Assembly: GCA_944588485.1 (NCBI GenBank)
Contig: OX155907.1
Coordinates: 12,699,880 to 12,763,879 of the forward strand
DNA length: 64,000 bases
Source of the DNA: Phosphuga atrata
Taxonomy: Eukaryota > Arthropoda > Insecta > Coleoptera > Silphidae
Reading direction: 5' to 3'
The notes beneath the pieces were generated by a model that searched no databases, had not been told where the DNA came from, and was given only the letters and a program-made list of their open reading frames with translations. Shown in pieces: positions 11,236 to 21,846 of this stretch (positions are counted from its first letter, which is position 1; each line of letters begins with the position of its first letter). Both the position numbers and the translations under genes were made by a program.

Positions 11236-14200
11236 CTGAAAAAGAAAAAACATCAATATTGCTTTAATAAACTATAACACCACAACAAAAATCAATAAAT
11301 TTAATTTTTATAATAAAACTAATAGAACCATACCGATAAATATATTAATAAATATAATATTAAATCTGAAACACTTGGGTGTATTCATGTGCACGCGACG
11401 AATATCAAACAAAGACTAAAAACATTCGCCTAGATTTACAAAAAGTAGCCAAAAAAAGTTAACCCAAATTCGCGTAGAAAAACTGGAATAAAGAATCGAT
11501 CGCATTTATACTTTAACACCCGAGCAAAAGAAAATAAATAGGTTTTATTTCGACACCACTTTTAATTCTTTATTAAAATAAAAGAAGTTATAAACATTTT
11601 TTACGACAAGCATTGTTTACAGTTGTCACCACTTCATCCTTTATTAAAATATAAGAAGAAAAAACAAACATTTATTTTCCTTTAAGGCATTTGCTGTTTA
11701 TTTAAACAATTGTTTATTTAAGATAGTTAAAGTGCTTTGGAGATACATCAGTAAGTAAGGATCAATTTGTATAAAAAATGTGACGTTATTTAAATAATGC
11801 GATAGTATTTACATGAGAAATGCGATATTAAAACAATAAAAGAGTATTTTTGACAATATTTATATAGGGTCATTTATCAAGTCTCTATTATAGGCTATTT
11901 ACTAGAAGTACCTTTGGTATAGTTATGCAAAATAAACAGATCTACCCTACGAAGGGTGATTTATCAAAACCGAAAATGAAATTACTATGTTATCAGCACG
12001 TTTAGATTACCATATATGTAGTGCGTGAATTAAATATTTTTATTCATGTATTTATGTAGATAGATTTTTTTTGTGCGAGTAAATGAAATGTGAACAAGCC
12101 GTTTGAATAATCGATCTAAATCGGCATAGGTTGAATTATAAGAATATCATGAAATATACATACGACCCAGTCATTTATATTGTTTCAGTTTTTGGACAGT
12201 GAGCGATTTATTCCGTTCGGGAGGAAAAAAAACTCGGCATCGTCTTTTTGTCAGGGTGCATTAAGTTATTAGATATTGGTGGATAAGATTTATCGACATA
12301 AAATTTAAATTATAAATTAGCCCTGCCAACAGTAAATAAATTGTCCCTTTGTTTTCGCATCTTTTTGCGCCGCTTCATTAATTACGGAAATATAATTTAG
12401 TTGGCACTCTACAGAAAATATAAACACACAGTAATTCATTAACACAAGTCGCAATCTCAAACAAAGTATTATTAAAATTACTAGCTTCAGATACAATCTA
12501 CAGAAACCGCAAACTCATTTTGTTCATATTGTGCTTTCTGTTAAACTGCGGTTTTTCAACGAACCTTCTCCAATTCTGAAATAATTTCTTCTACGAACAC
12601 AATAACACCACGTTGCTAAGAACCGAATAAAACAAACTCGTTCCGTTTTTTCGCAATTAATTAATTTCAGATGGTATGTAAAGTTGTACAAGTGATAAGA
12701 ACCTCACCGTATAATAAATATGAAATGATTACCATGCATGATAAACTATTATAAATAAAAATATCTATTGCTGCAGCATTCAACGCTTATCTATAATCGT
12801 ATTACTAAGAATAAAAAGCTGCTGTAATATCAGAATAATATAATAGAGAAGAAATGCAAATCAGTAGCGAACGCTGAAAGATAAGTATTTATTCGGATTC
12901 ATTTTATAGTAAAAGCATGATATGCAAATATAAGGCATAATATAGATTGCGTGAATATTCCCGAGTTCGATTCCCTAAGGAGTCAAACACAATCCCTAAT
13001 CTAAGACGACGCATCGTAAAAAAATACAATAACCAAAATGGGGATACGGAAAACGTTGCCTATATATATTTTATACAGATACGGCTACAATCAACCTTAA
13101 ATTGGATTGTTTAGGGCCAAACCGTCTTCACCAGTGTGAATAGATTAGGATTATACTACAAAACTGCCCTAAGGACACTAAAATTTGGAGTACTAAAAAT
13201 CTGCACAGTGATTTACGATTGGTTTATTTAAAACAACCCATACATAAAAACAAGCTTTATTGCTTATAACGTATTTAACTCCCCTTGCCATTTTTACCCT
13301 TATTGATTGATATTTACGCAACAAAGTATTCTATTTTTTTTATATTTATAGTTGTATGAATAAAAGTTTTAAGTGTCTTTGATAGTGAATGTAATTTCTG
13401 AGCAATTGAACTTGCACATTGGCTATAAAAGGCGGCGCTACTCCTATTTACTCTAGTCAACAAATATATTATCAAAAAACATTTCCGCTTTAGCTACATA
13501 GACTTATTTATTACCATCTACTTTGTTTCAGATGTCGCAGAATTTAAAAGTCGGAAATTTATGTTGTATGAATGGCTGGGTACCTGAACATATGAGAAAA
13601 TATTAAAAATAAGGGTTGCACGCTAGATTTTAATACGACTGCTCGTAAAACTGTTTTGAAAAAAGACTACAAAGTAACAACTATTAATCATTGATTGTTA
13701 TAATCTTATTTAAGTCTTTAGTGTAGAAAAATCGTTGCAATCTGGTTTTCTTCAAGCCCAAAGTCCAATTGACAATGATGCATTTTAGGCACACGCTTTT
13801 TAGGGCCAAACGAAATTAACTTAATGAGCTGTATTTAGGTGACAGAGTATACTGACTGTCTTCCAACGGCTCTACATGCATCACCTCCCCTAATTGAGCC
13901 CTGCTCTGTCTTTATTTCCACAGCTACCGAATTGCACCCCATATTCTGACACCTGACACTACTTTCCACTTGACATTTCTCTCCTTCGACATTTGTAAAT
14001 GTGTTAAACTCTATTTATATCCCTCACTTTATTTACAGAATAAAGAAAAATATTTCTCAAAATCCCACCCTTATTATTTAAAATTCAAATTCGCAACACA
14101 AGAGATATGATAGCTCTCCATGCAATTATCACGTGACTAAAGGTACCTAAATTTCTTAAGACTTTTAATTGTGCACCATTCTTTATGCGCTTAACACGGC

Positions 14201-17200
14201 AATTAAAACAAACAAAAAACGGAAAATTTCACTATATTACGCTCTATAATGCCGGCGTTAATCTTGTTAGGCAATTACAGCAATCGCAATTAGAATTCTT
14301 TCCTTTTAAAATAATAAAAACGAACAGCGTTGGAAAATATTTTGAAAAGGTTTCTTCCACCCTTCCGAAACTTTTCAAACAATATAATTAGTCTTAATCT
14401 TCTCTCATAAAGCTAAGGAGAAACAACCCCTAAAAATATTACTCAATCTAACTCATTAAATATTATACACGGAGAACAAACAAACATTTATTTGGTATTA
14501 AAAGAATTTATGAATAATCAATCCTTCTTGCTTGTAATTATTTTCTTTTTTTCAGGAGGCAAACCAGTTATGTAATGTGTTGTAAATATAAAATGTGATT
14601 AATTGTGTTGGTGAGAGTTATGAATGTTTTATGATGGTGAAATAAATCTCCCCTATATCATATCTAAAGTGAATTTTCTGGTGTTTTTTGTGAGGGACTG
14701 TACAAATCTAATAGCGAACTAATCCTGTATAAGAAACGGTAAACGGATTATTGTTTAGGACTCGGGGGGTCACAAAAAGGTTATTATATTAATAAAGAAT
14801 CGCGTCTTTTTTAAGTAATTAAATAAACAAAGCTGCAGCAACATTTTTATGTCGGATTTTATACGGTCGACGTTTTTTTCTTTTACTTCGGGGAATTTTT
14901 TAATTATTATTATAGCTTATAAGCATGCAATATCTATTTTATTAAAAGAATATATACAGGATTTTTATTGCTGGCTTTTATTAGGGAAGGTAAATCTTAT
15001 TTGGTTTATTGTCATTTTATGCGAGATACTTTTGAATCATGCAATTTCGAATTCTTGGGTATTAAGAAGTCGAATGTTAATCAATAGTCAATCATTTCAC
15101 GCACGTCACACGCATAGAGGTTTCCAAGTCCGTGCTGTAATCCACATGCGGTCTCAGATAATAGCATGTAGCAATACCAACCTAACAGGCTTGCAATGTT
15201 AAACCTAATTACTGGAATTAATTGACATTAATTATTGGGTCCTGCTGTTCGCAGGATGACCAATTAATAAGGCCTGTGGTTACCCAAGCCCATGTCCTGC
15301 CTTCACTTCCTACCGAATCTATATTGATTTATCATTCATATTACTCTCCAATATATAATCCATTGTTTAATAAATCTCTATATTCATATTACCTATTTTC
15401 AACGATTAATATATCAATTTGATCTATTGCTCGGATTTGCTAATCTCGTGAAACTGTATAATTTATGATAATATCATTATCATTCCATAATTTCATAGTA
15501 ATTGGATGATTTAGAATTCACAAAATCCGCTCTACTTTATTCTGCTTCCATATAAATTCTCCTTGTGATTTACGTGTGATATTTTATGTAAAACGTTGAC
15601 GGTCACTATATTTATCTGCGGGGTATAGAAAGGCGACGGGGTAAAAAGTGGGCGCCGAACTAAAAATGGAGGAATGCATATTTGTCAACACCTAGAACAA
15701 AAGAATTCTGCTCGTCGCATGTTCACTTGGAATATATTTCCGCGATTTTTAATCCCACAAGATTTCTATTTGTTATCAGCAAAAGGGTTTACGAGATTTT
15801 TACGTTGGTAAGGTTTCTAAATCAATGTCAAATACATAAACAACCCTGACGTATTGTTCATTACCTATATTAGCGCAGCACAACACCCACCCTGGATTCA
15901 ATTACATAAAACAAGTACGTTTAATAGCCATTCTCATTTAATTTCATGGTAATTCCAGAATTATTTCAAACGCAGTATCGATTCTAATTCAATTAACGTA
16001 TCGGAAAATAATAAATATATTATCAAATGTCAAGTCTACAGGGAAAATTTAAAAAAGCAAAAGTTTATCCGTTAAAATATTTATAAATAAAAACAGAATT
16101 TCATAATAAAACCCCCTCATTATAAACTCCTTTTTTATTAAAAAAAATTATTTTAAATGCTACAAGATGATTTATTAAATATAATTAGAAATATTTTTAA
16201 TCCTTTTAAAATATAAGCTGAGATAATAAATGATAGATTTTGGAATTAATGGAAATAAATCATGATGTTGAAACACTCTTTTTTTTATTCAATTTTAGTA
16301 ACTCTAGATGTTATCCGGCAGTGATCCCAAAGGAATTAACTTCATTGCAAGTTCGCAGTTTAATGAAATAAAGTGCAGTCATATGTTACTGACACGATAT
16401 GCACGTAATATCACATAAAAAGATAAAAAAGTGCGGTAATTGAAAAACGGTTGCTTGCATTCCAAATCAATTATCTATAACTCTATTAAAACTCGAAATA
16501 TTTTCCCCAAACAAAGTTACTACCGAAATATGCAAATCAATATCTTTATTATGCTACGAGACGGTGTTAAGATACCCATTATATAAACTAGCTGAAACCA
16601 GGAAGCTTTAACTTCTCTTAAGGTTCTGAATGGAAATGTTACTTATTGGACCATACTGTAATATCTTTGGTCACCAGCGACGTCGCGACGTCGGGCGCCA
16701 AGAGCCCTCTTTTACACAATGCCAGAACTAAATAGTCAAACACAAATAACATTTTCGGGATATTCAAATACCGCTATGAATATCATTTTTGCGTCAATAT
16801 AAACATCCCATTTTTTACACGCCTAGTTATTCCGCAGATAAAAATTGAATGCGGAATGATTAATTGAAATGTAAAATTAATGCATTTTTGCCAATCAATA
16901 AATATCTATTAAACGCTGTTCATTTAGAAGCGCACACTATTTTATTATTCATATATTCCTATTCATGTTGATTTTAAAATAATTAATTGCCTTAATTAAT
17001 AAACAGCATATACAGTTTACAAATTATAAACAATACTTAATTTACAAAACCTCTAACCACTTCATACTAACAACTTTTTTCTACAAAAAAATTACTCAAT
17101 TTAAATTCGCTACTTCTTATTTGAATTCATTAATTTAATTATATAAGCCAATTTAATATAATTTTATTTTCAAATATGTTCAATGTTTTTATATTAAGTA

Positions 17201-17239
17201 TAATTTGCCGATTCTATCTACTTATTTTAACACCTATTA
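11236..17239. other. AT-rich non-coding stretch, no gene recognised
   Basis: No coding exon, tRNA or transposon with recognisable ends. The first half may be 5' intron of the gene whose exon is at 11.0-11.2 kb. A moderately GC-richer island near 15060-15310 contains homeodomain-type TAATTA/TTAATTA cores and a hairpin (listed separately). Otherwise only A/T runs are visible. Confidence 0.55.
15228..15270. repeat. short imperfect hairpin in non-coding DNA
   Basis: Left arm ttaattattgggtcctgc and right arm gcaggatgaccaattaataa are near-complementary around a 5-base loop (tgttc), with a small bulge. The stem is about 18 bp, too short and tight-looped for a typical animal pre-miRNA. The flanks have several TAATTA motifs, so a regulatory palindrome is possible. 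Function unknown. Confidence 0.4.
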
Positions 17240-17241
17240 TA

Positions 17242-17267
17242 CAGGGTCCGCCAAAAGTATTGCATCA
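17242..17267. repeat. outer tip of left terminal repeat of the 17-kb mariner
   Basis: cagggtccgccaaaagtatt followed by gcatca; the first 20 bases match the complement of the right tip. Past this point the match stops where the MULE begins. The continuation of this terminal repeat resumes at about 29605. Confidence 0.75.
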
Positions 17268-17269
17268 CG

Positions 17270-17375
17270 GTACATGATAAATCGGCACATGATATATCGG
17301 CACCGGACGACTCGGCACTTCGAACTCAGCACCGGGAAAATTCGGCACCCGATTAGTCGGCAAATCGGCACCAGT
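17270..17375. repeat. left terminal cluster of tcggcac motifs (MULE end)
   Basis: Six to seven copies of tcggcac or close variants, spaced by 8-16 bases. The same motif in opposite orientation (gtgccga) occurs at 23530-23570 and 29595-29601. Such internally repetitive ends are known from foldback-like MULEs. Confidence 0.65.
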
Positions 17376-17592
17376 CATCAGAGTATGAATATATACATTT
17401 TCTAGTATATCATCGGTTTTGGTAATCATAAACAAAAGAAATCTTTTTATAATTCAAAAAATAAAGCACGACTTTTGAAAGATGAAGGAAATTGTAAACT
17501 AATTATTTAGTCACCATCTAGCCAATAGTAGAATTCATGTGAAAACTGCGTTAAATTAAAAACATAATAATAAAACATTCACATTTTTTTTT

Positions 17593-17942
17593 TCAGAATC
17601 TACGCGTAGCCTTCCTAGTCGCGACGTAGCGCTCGTAATCGGCGTCAAAAGTTGTTTGCATTTTTTCTTAGCTGTGCAACAAATTTCCAAAGATTTGGAT
17701 GTGCCATGCGATACACTTGTTGTACCATTTTGTGGCAAGCCTCCGCAAAGTTATTCGTTCTATCAGACCCTGCAAGTGTTCGTTGGTACATCGGCCAAAC
17801 TTCATATGGAAAGAGTGATGACCCTCTTGTGCCATTAATCGTCAATCGGCCTATATAAGTGTTTCAGAACCAATAATAGGCTCTAATTCTGGCGGCAGGA
17901 ATTCTTCAAAAATTACAAGTGCATGATCCACATAATTTGTTG
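17593..17942 (-). pseudogene. MULE transposase C-terminal part
   Basis: Minus-strand frame reading PTNYVDHALVIFEEFLPPELEP, then, after stops and shifts, LFPYEVWPMYQRTL, RTNNFAEACHKM and PNLWKFVAQLRKNANNF, ending near RKATRRF and a TGA at 17593-17595. The block 'P.E.W.MY.R.L....RTNN..E..H......HPN.WKF' is typical of the C-terminal half of insect MULE transposases. It continues the core fragment that stops at 20962; the gap between them is the TA-flanked insertion. Confidence 0.75.
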
Positions 17943-18217
17943 GTAACGTGAGTCCCAAAAGTCTTGGAATCCACTCTTGCCATGAATTTGAAGAAGTACT
18001 TTTGTGTATTCGTGAAAATGGACCACACATTCAACATCTGTTGTAATGTTTGTTCTTCTTTGTTAATTTTATAAATCACAAAACTATACAATAAATCAGT
18101 GTTAAATTTATGGGCGCTTTCTTCTTCTTCTTTCGAATAGGCCTACTTTGGACCACGCTTGTTCAACTGTTGGGCGTTGACCTTTGCCCAGTATTGTCGC
18201 ATCTTCTGCCCGTGTAA

Positions 18218-19386
18218 CTATTTCTCTCTTCTGTCCAGGGGGTACCTTTCCTTCCAGGTTTTTCCTGAAATCCACGGACTTTTTTCAGGGTGCGTCTCAC
18301 AGAGTATCTGTTTTTGAGATCTGTTATTCCCAGTTTTCTTGTTTTGCCAGAAGGTGTACAGACGGTTGGTTAGTCGGTTTGGAGGCAATCTTGCAACGTG
18401 GCCATAGAAAGCTACCATTCTTTTCCTTGCACAGTCAGAGAGCATCGCAATATGTTCGTAGAGCTCAGAGTTATGCCGCCTTCGGAATTCCCCATCTTCC
18501 TTTACCGGGCCTAGGATCTTCCTGAGGATTCTCCTCTCTCTGATTTCCAATTTCTCTTTTAGACCTCTTCGGTTCAAGGAAAGACACTCCATGGCATCCA
18601 GGGCTTCTGGTCGTAAGACTGATGTGTAGTGCTTAAGTTTCAGGTTGCGTGACAGGCATTTCTTATTTTAAGTGTTCTTAGTCAGCCGATAGGCTGATTA
18701 TTCTCTTGGATAATGATGCTCTTTCTGATAAGTTGGGTTCAATCCATTCGCCGAGATATGACTTAAATTTCTCAGTCCTCTTGATGTTTCCCTGTTCTAG
18801 CATCATCTATCTGTTTGCTTCTCTGATGTTGGTGAAGAATTCTGTTTTCTCCAGCGACACTTGAAGACCCACTTTGCCAGCCGGTTTTCTGAGGCAGTTT
18901 ACCTGCATTGTTGCCATCTCAAGAGAATCAGCAAACAGTGCCATGTCATCTGCAAAAGCCAGGCAATATACAACCAGTCCATCGTTCTTACGTCCCAGGT
19001 AGAAACCACTCTGAGCACACAAATTGTTCAGTTCCTTGCGCCATTCTTTCATAACCTTTTCAAGGACACATTTGAAGAGAAGTGGGGAAAGTCCATCTCC
19101 TTGTCTCACTCCAGTTTTTATTTCGAAGCTTTCTGAAATCTCGCCTCTAAATTTAACCTTGGAATGGGTGCAGGTCAAAGTTTCTAGGATGAGTCTGCGA
19201 GTTTTGTTGTCTAGTGCTAGTTCCTGGAGTACTTTGTTAAGCGTTTCTCTATCAATGGAATCGTAGGCCTTCCTAAAATCAACAAATGTGACGACCACCT
19301 TGCGGTTTCTCATCTTGGAGTATGCAAGTACAGTTTTAAGATTAAGGATCTGTTCAACACAGGATCGGGTCTTCCTGAAGCCCCCC
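18218..19386 (-). pseudogene. RT and C-terminal domain of RTE-like LINE A copy 1
   Basis: Minus strand. GFRKTRSCVEQIL opens the palm, followed by FVDFRKAYDSIDRE (first catalytic Asp), GVRQGDGLSPLLF and CLAFADDMALFADS (catalytic FADD). A shifted frame continues with ECLSLNRRGLKEKLEIRERR and RILRKILGPVKEDGEFRRR, the conserved tail of this LINE type, and CARKRMVAFYGHVARLP. Frameshifts near 18600-18800 inactivate it. Confidence 0.85.
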
Positions 19387-19387
19387 C

Positions 19388-19638
19388 AACTTATCACAAA
19401 AACAATAACAATAAGCCTACAACAATGTTATGAGTAGTTAGCCCATGACCATATCAATGTAGATGTTATATTAATAATTATTCAACATAAAATTAGAATA
19501 CTTCAGTAAACTAAATTTAATTTGCTATAAAAAATATGTTCTGTAAAAGGAGTTTTCAAGTATGCTAGCTCTCCGCGGGCCGGACAAAATCTGTCCGCGG
19601 GCCGGATGTGGCCCTCGGGCCGTAGTTTGGAGACCCCT
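19388..19638. mobile_element. hAT-like terminal fragment inside the LINE
   Basis: About 250 bp splits the LINE coding frame. Its right edge, read on the minus strand, starts caggggtctccaaactacgg and is followed by a GC-rich palindromic stretch (ccgcgggccgga twice, 19574-19612), a pattern common at hAT ends in many animals. The left edge lacks a matching inverted tip and no 8-bp duplication was found, so this is probably a deletion remnant. Confidence 0.5.
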
Positions 19639-19641
19639 GTC

Positions 19642-20720
19642 CTAGATGATCTCGGTTAGCTTGCGCACGGCATTGTTTCCAGCACCTTTCCACAGTTCAT
19701 CAACGATAGAGTTCTCTCCAGCTGCCTTATAATTCTTAAGAAGTTGAATGATCTGGCCAACTTCTTCCAATGAAGGGGGAAGCGAGTCCGGGTTTGGTGT
19801 GGTTTGTTTATAGTCGAAGTCTTCGCTGGGTGGATCACAGTTGAGTAGATTTTTAAAGCACTGAGCCAAAGGGTGGCAGTTGTCCTTGTCGTTATAATCC
19901 AGTTTGCTTTGTGGGTCTCTGAAGTGGAGGCTTGGCGGAGCGTATTTTCTGAGTGCCTGCTTAAAGGTTCCAAAGAAATCTCTGAAATTATTCTTAGCAA
20001 ATCTCTCTTCGATTTGGGTTAGTTGGTTTTGGGTGAAGGTTCGTTTGGTTCCTCGAATTATCTTGGCTGTAACCTTTCTTTGTTCCAAAAATTGATGCCA
20101 ATTTTCCTTGGTCTGTTTAGAATTCCACTTCACCCAGGCTATCTGTCTTTGGGCTATTGCATTGTCACAGTCTTCAGTCCACCACGGATGGTTCCTTCTT
20201 CTTGCGAGAGGGGCGAGTTCATTGGCCGCCTTGACAAGAGTCTCCTTCAGTTGGTCCCAGTTGTTTAGGTCTGTGTTGTTCAGTCTCTGACTTAGTTCTT
20301 GACAGTTCTTGAGTCGCTCGACGTCAAATCTTACCATTTTGGAGGTTCTGTGTCTAGTGTTTCTGGGCTGGAGTCTTATTTTGATCTTTGAGAGGTAGTG
20401 GTCTGAGTCCAGATTGGCGCTTCTTAGTACCTTCACGTTTTGTATTTCCTTTTGTGATTTTCGTGAAATGGCCACATGATCTATCTGGAATTCACCCAGG
20501 TGGGTATTAGGTGAAATCCAAGTCTTCTGCTTCCTTGGCAAGTGTTTGAAGGCTGTAGACTTCATCAACCCAAAAGTCCTACACAGATCCACCAATCGTT
20601 CTCCGTTGCGGTTGGTTCGCCTATGCGCCGGATAATTGCCCACTATGTTTCTGTATTTTTGCTCTCTTCCCAATTGAGCATTGAAGTCACCAAGCAATAT
20701 AACGGGGTATCTCTCTGGAA
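19642..20720 (-). pseudogene. Endonuclease end and linker of RTE-like LINE A copy 1
   Basis: A 350-codon open frame on the minus strand. LLGDFNAQLGRE (EEP endonuclease core) lies at the start, then TWISPNTHLGEFQIDHVAI and ANLDSDHYLSKIKI (the SDH catalytic box), then a basic linker with HPWWTEDCDNAI, ending in LLKNYKAAGENSIVDELWKG (normally K..G.D.I..E..K). The long frame shows the copy is not very old. The first half of the endonuclease is absent because of 5' truncation at about 20725. Confidence 0.85.
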
Positions 20721-20961
20721 GTTACAGATAATATACAAGATATAATATCTTATAATTTAGGGGGGTTTTATTTATAACTAATGAAATTGTTGAACTTAAC
20801 ACTAAAAACAATGCGACATAATCTCAAGACCACTGACAGCTACTTAAAAAAAAAGGACATTTGATAATTTGTTTAATTTTATGTGTGTCAATTAAGAAAT
20901 GACCTACCTTCTTCAAATTCATGGCAAGAGTGGATTCCAAGACTTTTGGGACTCACGTTAC

Positions 20962-21222
20962 AAATGCCACTGATGTTGTCATACGCGTTTGCAATGTGAA
21001 CTCAAAATCATTCGTGTATCAACCAAGAAGATGCACATCACCAAGATGTTTTCTTAAATTTTGAATTAGATGAAAAAAGAATCCTTGGATATTTACACCA
21101 ATAAATTCACCTCGTAATGGTTGATGGATCCCTATTTCAAAATCTACGTTAATGGTAGTCGGAGAAAATTCTGGGCACATTTCCTTAATCATTCGGAACA
21201 ACTTTGAATACGCTCTTTTCAT
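20962..21222 (-). pseudogene. MULE transposase core fragment
   Basis: Minus strand. YSKLFRMIKEMCPEF, TTINVDFEIGIHQPLRGEF, VNIQGFFFHLIQNLRKHLG, then YTNDFEFTLQTR and SVAFV. The 'P..I..DFE.......F....I.GC.FH..Q...R.......L' block is the MULE DDE core with the middle Asp and the FFH/CFH element. Its upstream side is joined to the N-terminal fragment by TTAGG-like repeats, so the first catalytic Asp region is deleted. Confidence 0.75.
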
Positions 21223-21226
21223 TTTG

Positions 21227-21249
21227 TTAGGTTAGGTTATGTTAGGTTA
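21227..21249 (+). repeat. short TTAGG telomere-like tract at a deletion junction
   Basis: Reads ttaggttaggttatgttagg followed by tta: three TTAGG units and one variant, TTATG. TTAGG is the ancestral insect telomere repeat. It sits exactly where the MULE transposase loses a large internal block. Confidence 0.7.
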
Positions 21250-21688
21250 CTTTGCGGATTTGGTGGCATATTATGGTCATTGTTTTTGGCGCGAATGCTA
21301 TTTATCATCCTCCTCTTTGTCTCGCGAGACGGAAATTTCCCTAATACTGTTCCGGAACAATTTTCGGATAGTGTCATGCAGATTTGTTGCGGTCTTCCCA
21401 TAGTCTCCTTGCCTTTACGTTTGACTGCAGTCGTAACTTTTGCGATTTCCACTGAAACAGCACACCCTGTGTTCTTGCATGTATGTGGAACACGCAACGA
21501 ATGAAATTCTCCATCAATTGTCGTCCATTGCAGTAATCTCTGATCACATTATCCTTTCTACCACACTTCTTCTGACAACGCCAAAACATTTTTGTGCCCT
21601 CTTTGTTAGGCTTGTCCCAAACGTACATAAACCCATCATGGGCACACTGCTTCATCTCTCTTTGGGACACGTAATCGGATGCAGTCAT
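21250..21688 (-). pseudogene. MULE N-terminal region with FLYWCH zinc finger
   Basis: Minus strand. FMYVWDKPNKEGTKMFWRC followed by QKKCGRKDN matches a FLYWCH-type finger (Tyr/Trp strand, then Cys); the downstream Cys/His part is in a shifted frame (HTCKNTGCAVSVE). Then follow VTTAVKRKGKETMGRPQQI and VLGKFPSRETKRR, the linker that precedes the MULE core in insect elements. The finger presumably bound the element ends. At least one frameshift is present. Confidence 0.75.
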
Positions 21689-21846
21689 TGCACTTTGAAA
21701 ATTTTATTTCCAGGAATAAAATATGTTCGAAAAATATGTTTTCCCCAGTACCCTTCATAAATATACCTATTTCAGTTTTAAAAAATATTAAGAATAAATA
21801 ATTCCTTACCTATTACGATTTGCCAACGAAGAAACAAAATTAACCA

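Larger units (their letters stand above)
18118..20725 (-). mobile_element. RTE-like LINE, family A copy 1, 5'-truncated
   Basis: Minus-strand LINE lacking the first half of the endonuclease. It contains endonuclease end, linker, RT and C-terminus, in two frames separated by a hAT terminus at about 19388-19638. The 3' end is near 18118, next to a cttcttcttc run (GAA repeats on the LINE strand). A second copy with the same 3' end is at 32084-32790. The clade name RTE is my reading of the EEP-RT layout; a related APE clade is possible. Confidence 0.8.
17946..20958. mobile_element. TA-flanked element with perfect 50-bp inverted ends, hosting an RTE-like LINE
   Basis: The 54 bases 17943-17996 are perfectly complementary to 20908-20961. 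Taking TA (17944-17945 and 20959-20960) as target duplication, the element starts acgtgagtcccaaaag and ends with its complement. Deleting it with one TA puts GTGGCATTTG-TA-CCAACAAATT on the minus strand, which restores the MULE reading frame AFVPTNYVDHA across the joint, strong support for the boundaries. TA target and terminal inverted repeats fit a Tc1/mariner-type non-autonomous element. Its interior is now mostly an RTE-like LINE. Confidence 0.75.

Noticed and set aside
12955..12985. tRNA T-loop-like gttcgattccc
   Set aside because: No pairing T stem, anticodon arm or acceptor stem could be built around it.
15228..15270. microRNA precursor
   Set aside because: Stem of about 18 bp and 5-base loop are outside the normal range for animal pre-miRNAs.
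17645..17858. Plus-strand open frames opposite the MULE C-terminus
   Set aside because: They are the antisense of the recognisable MULE coding sequence.
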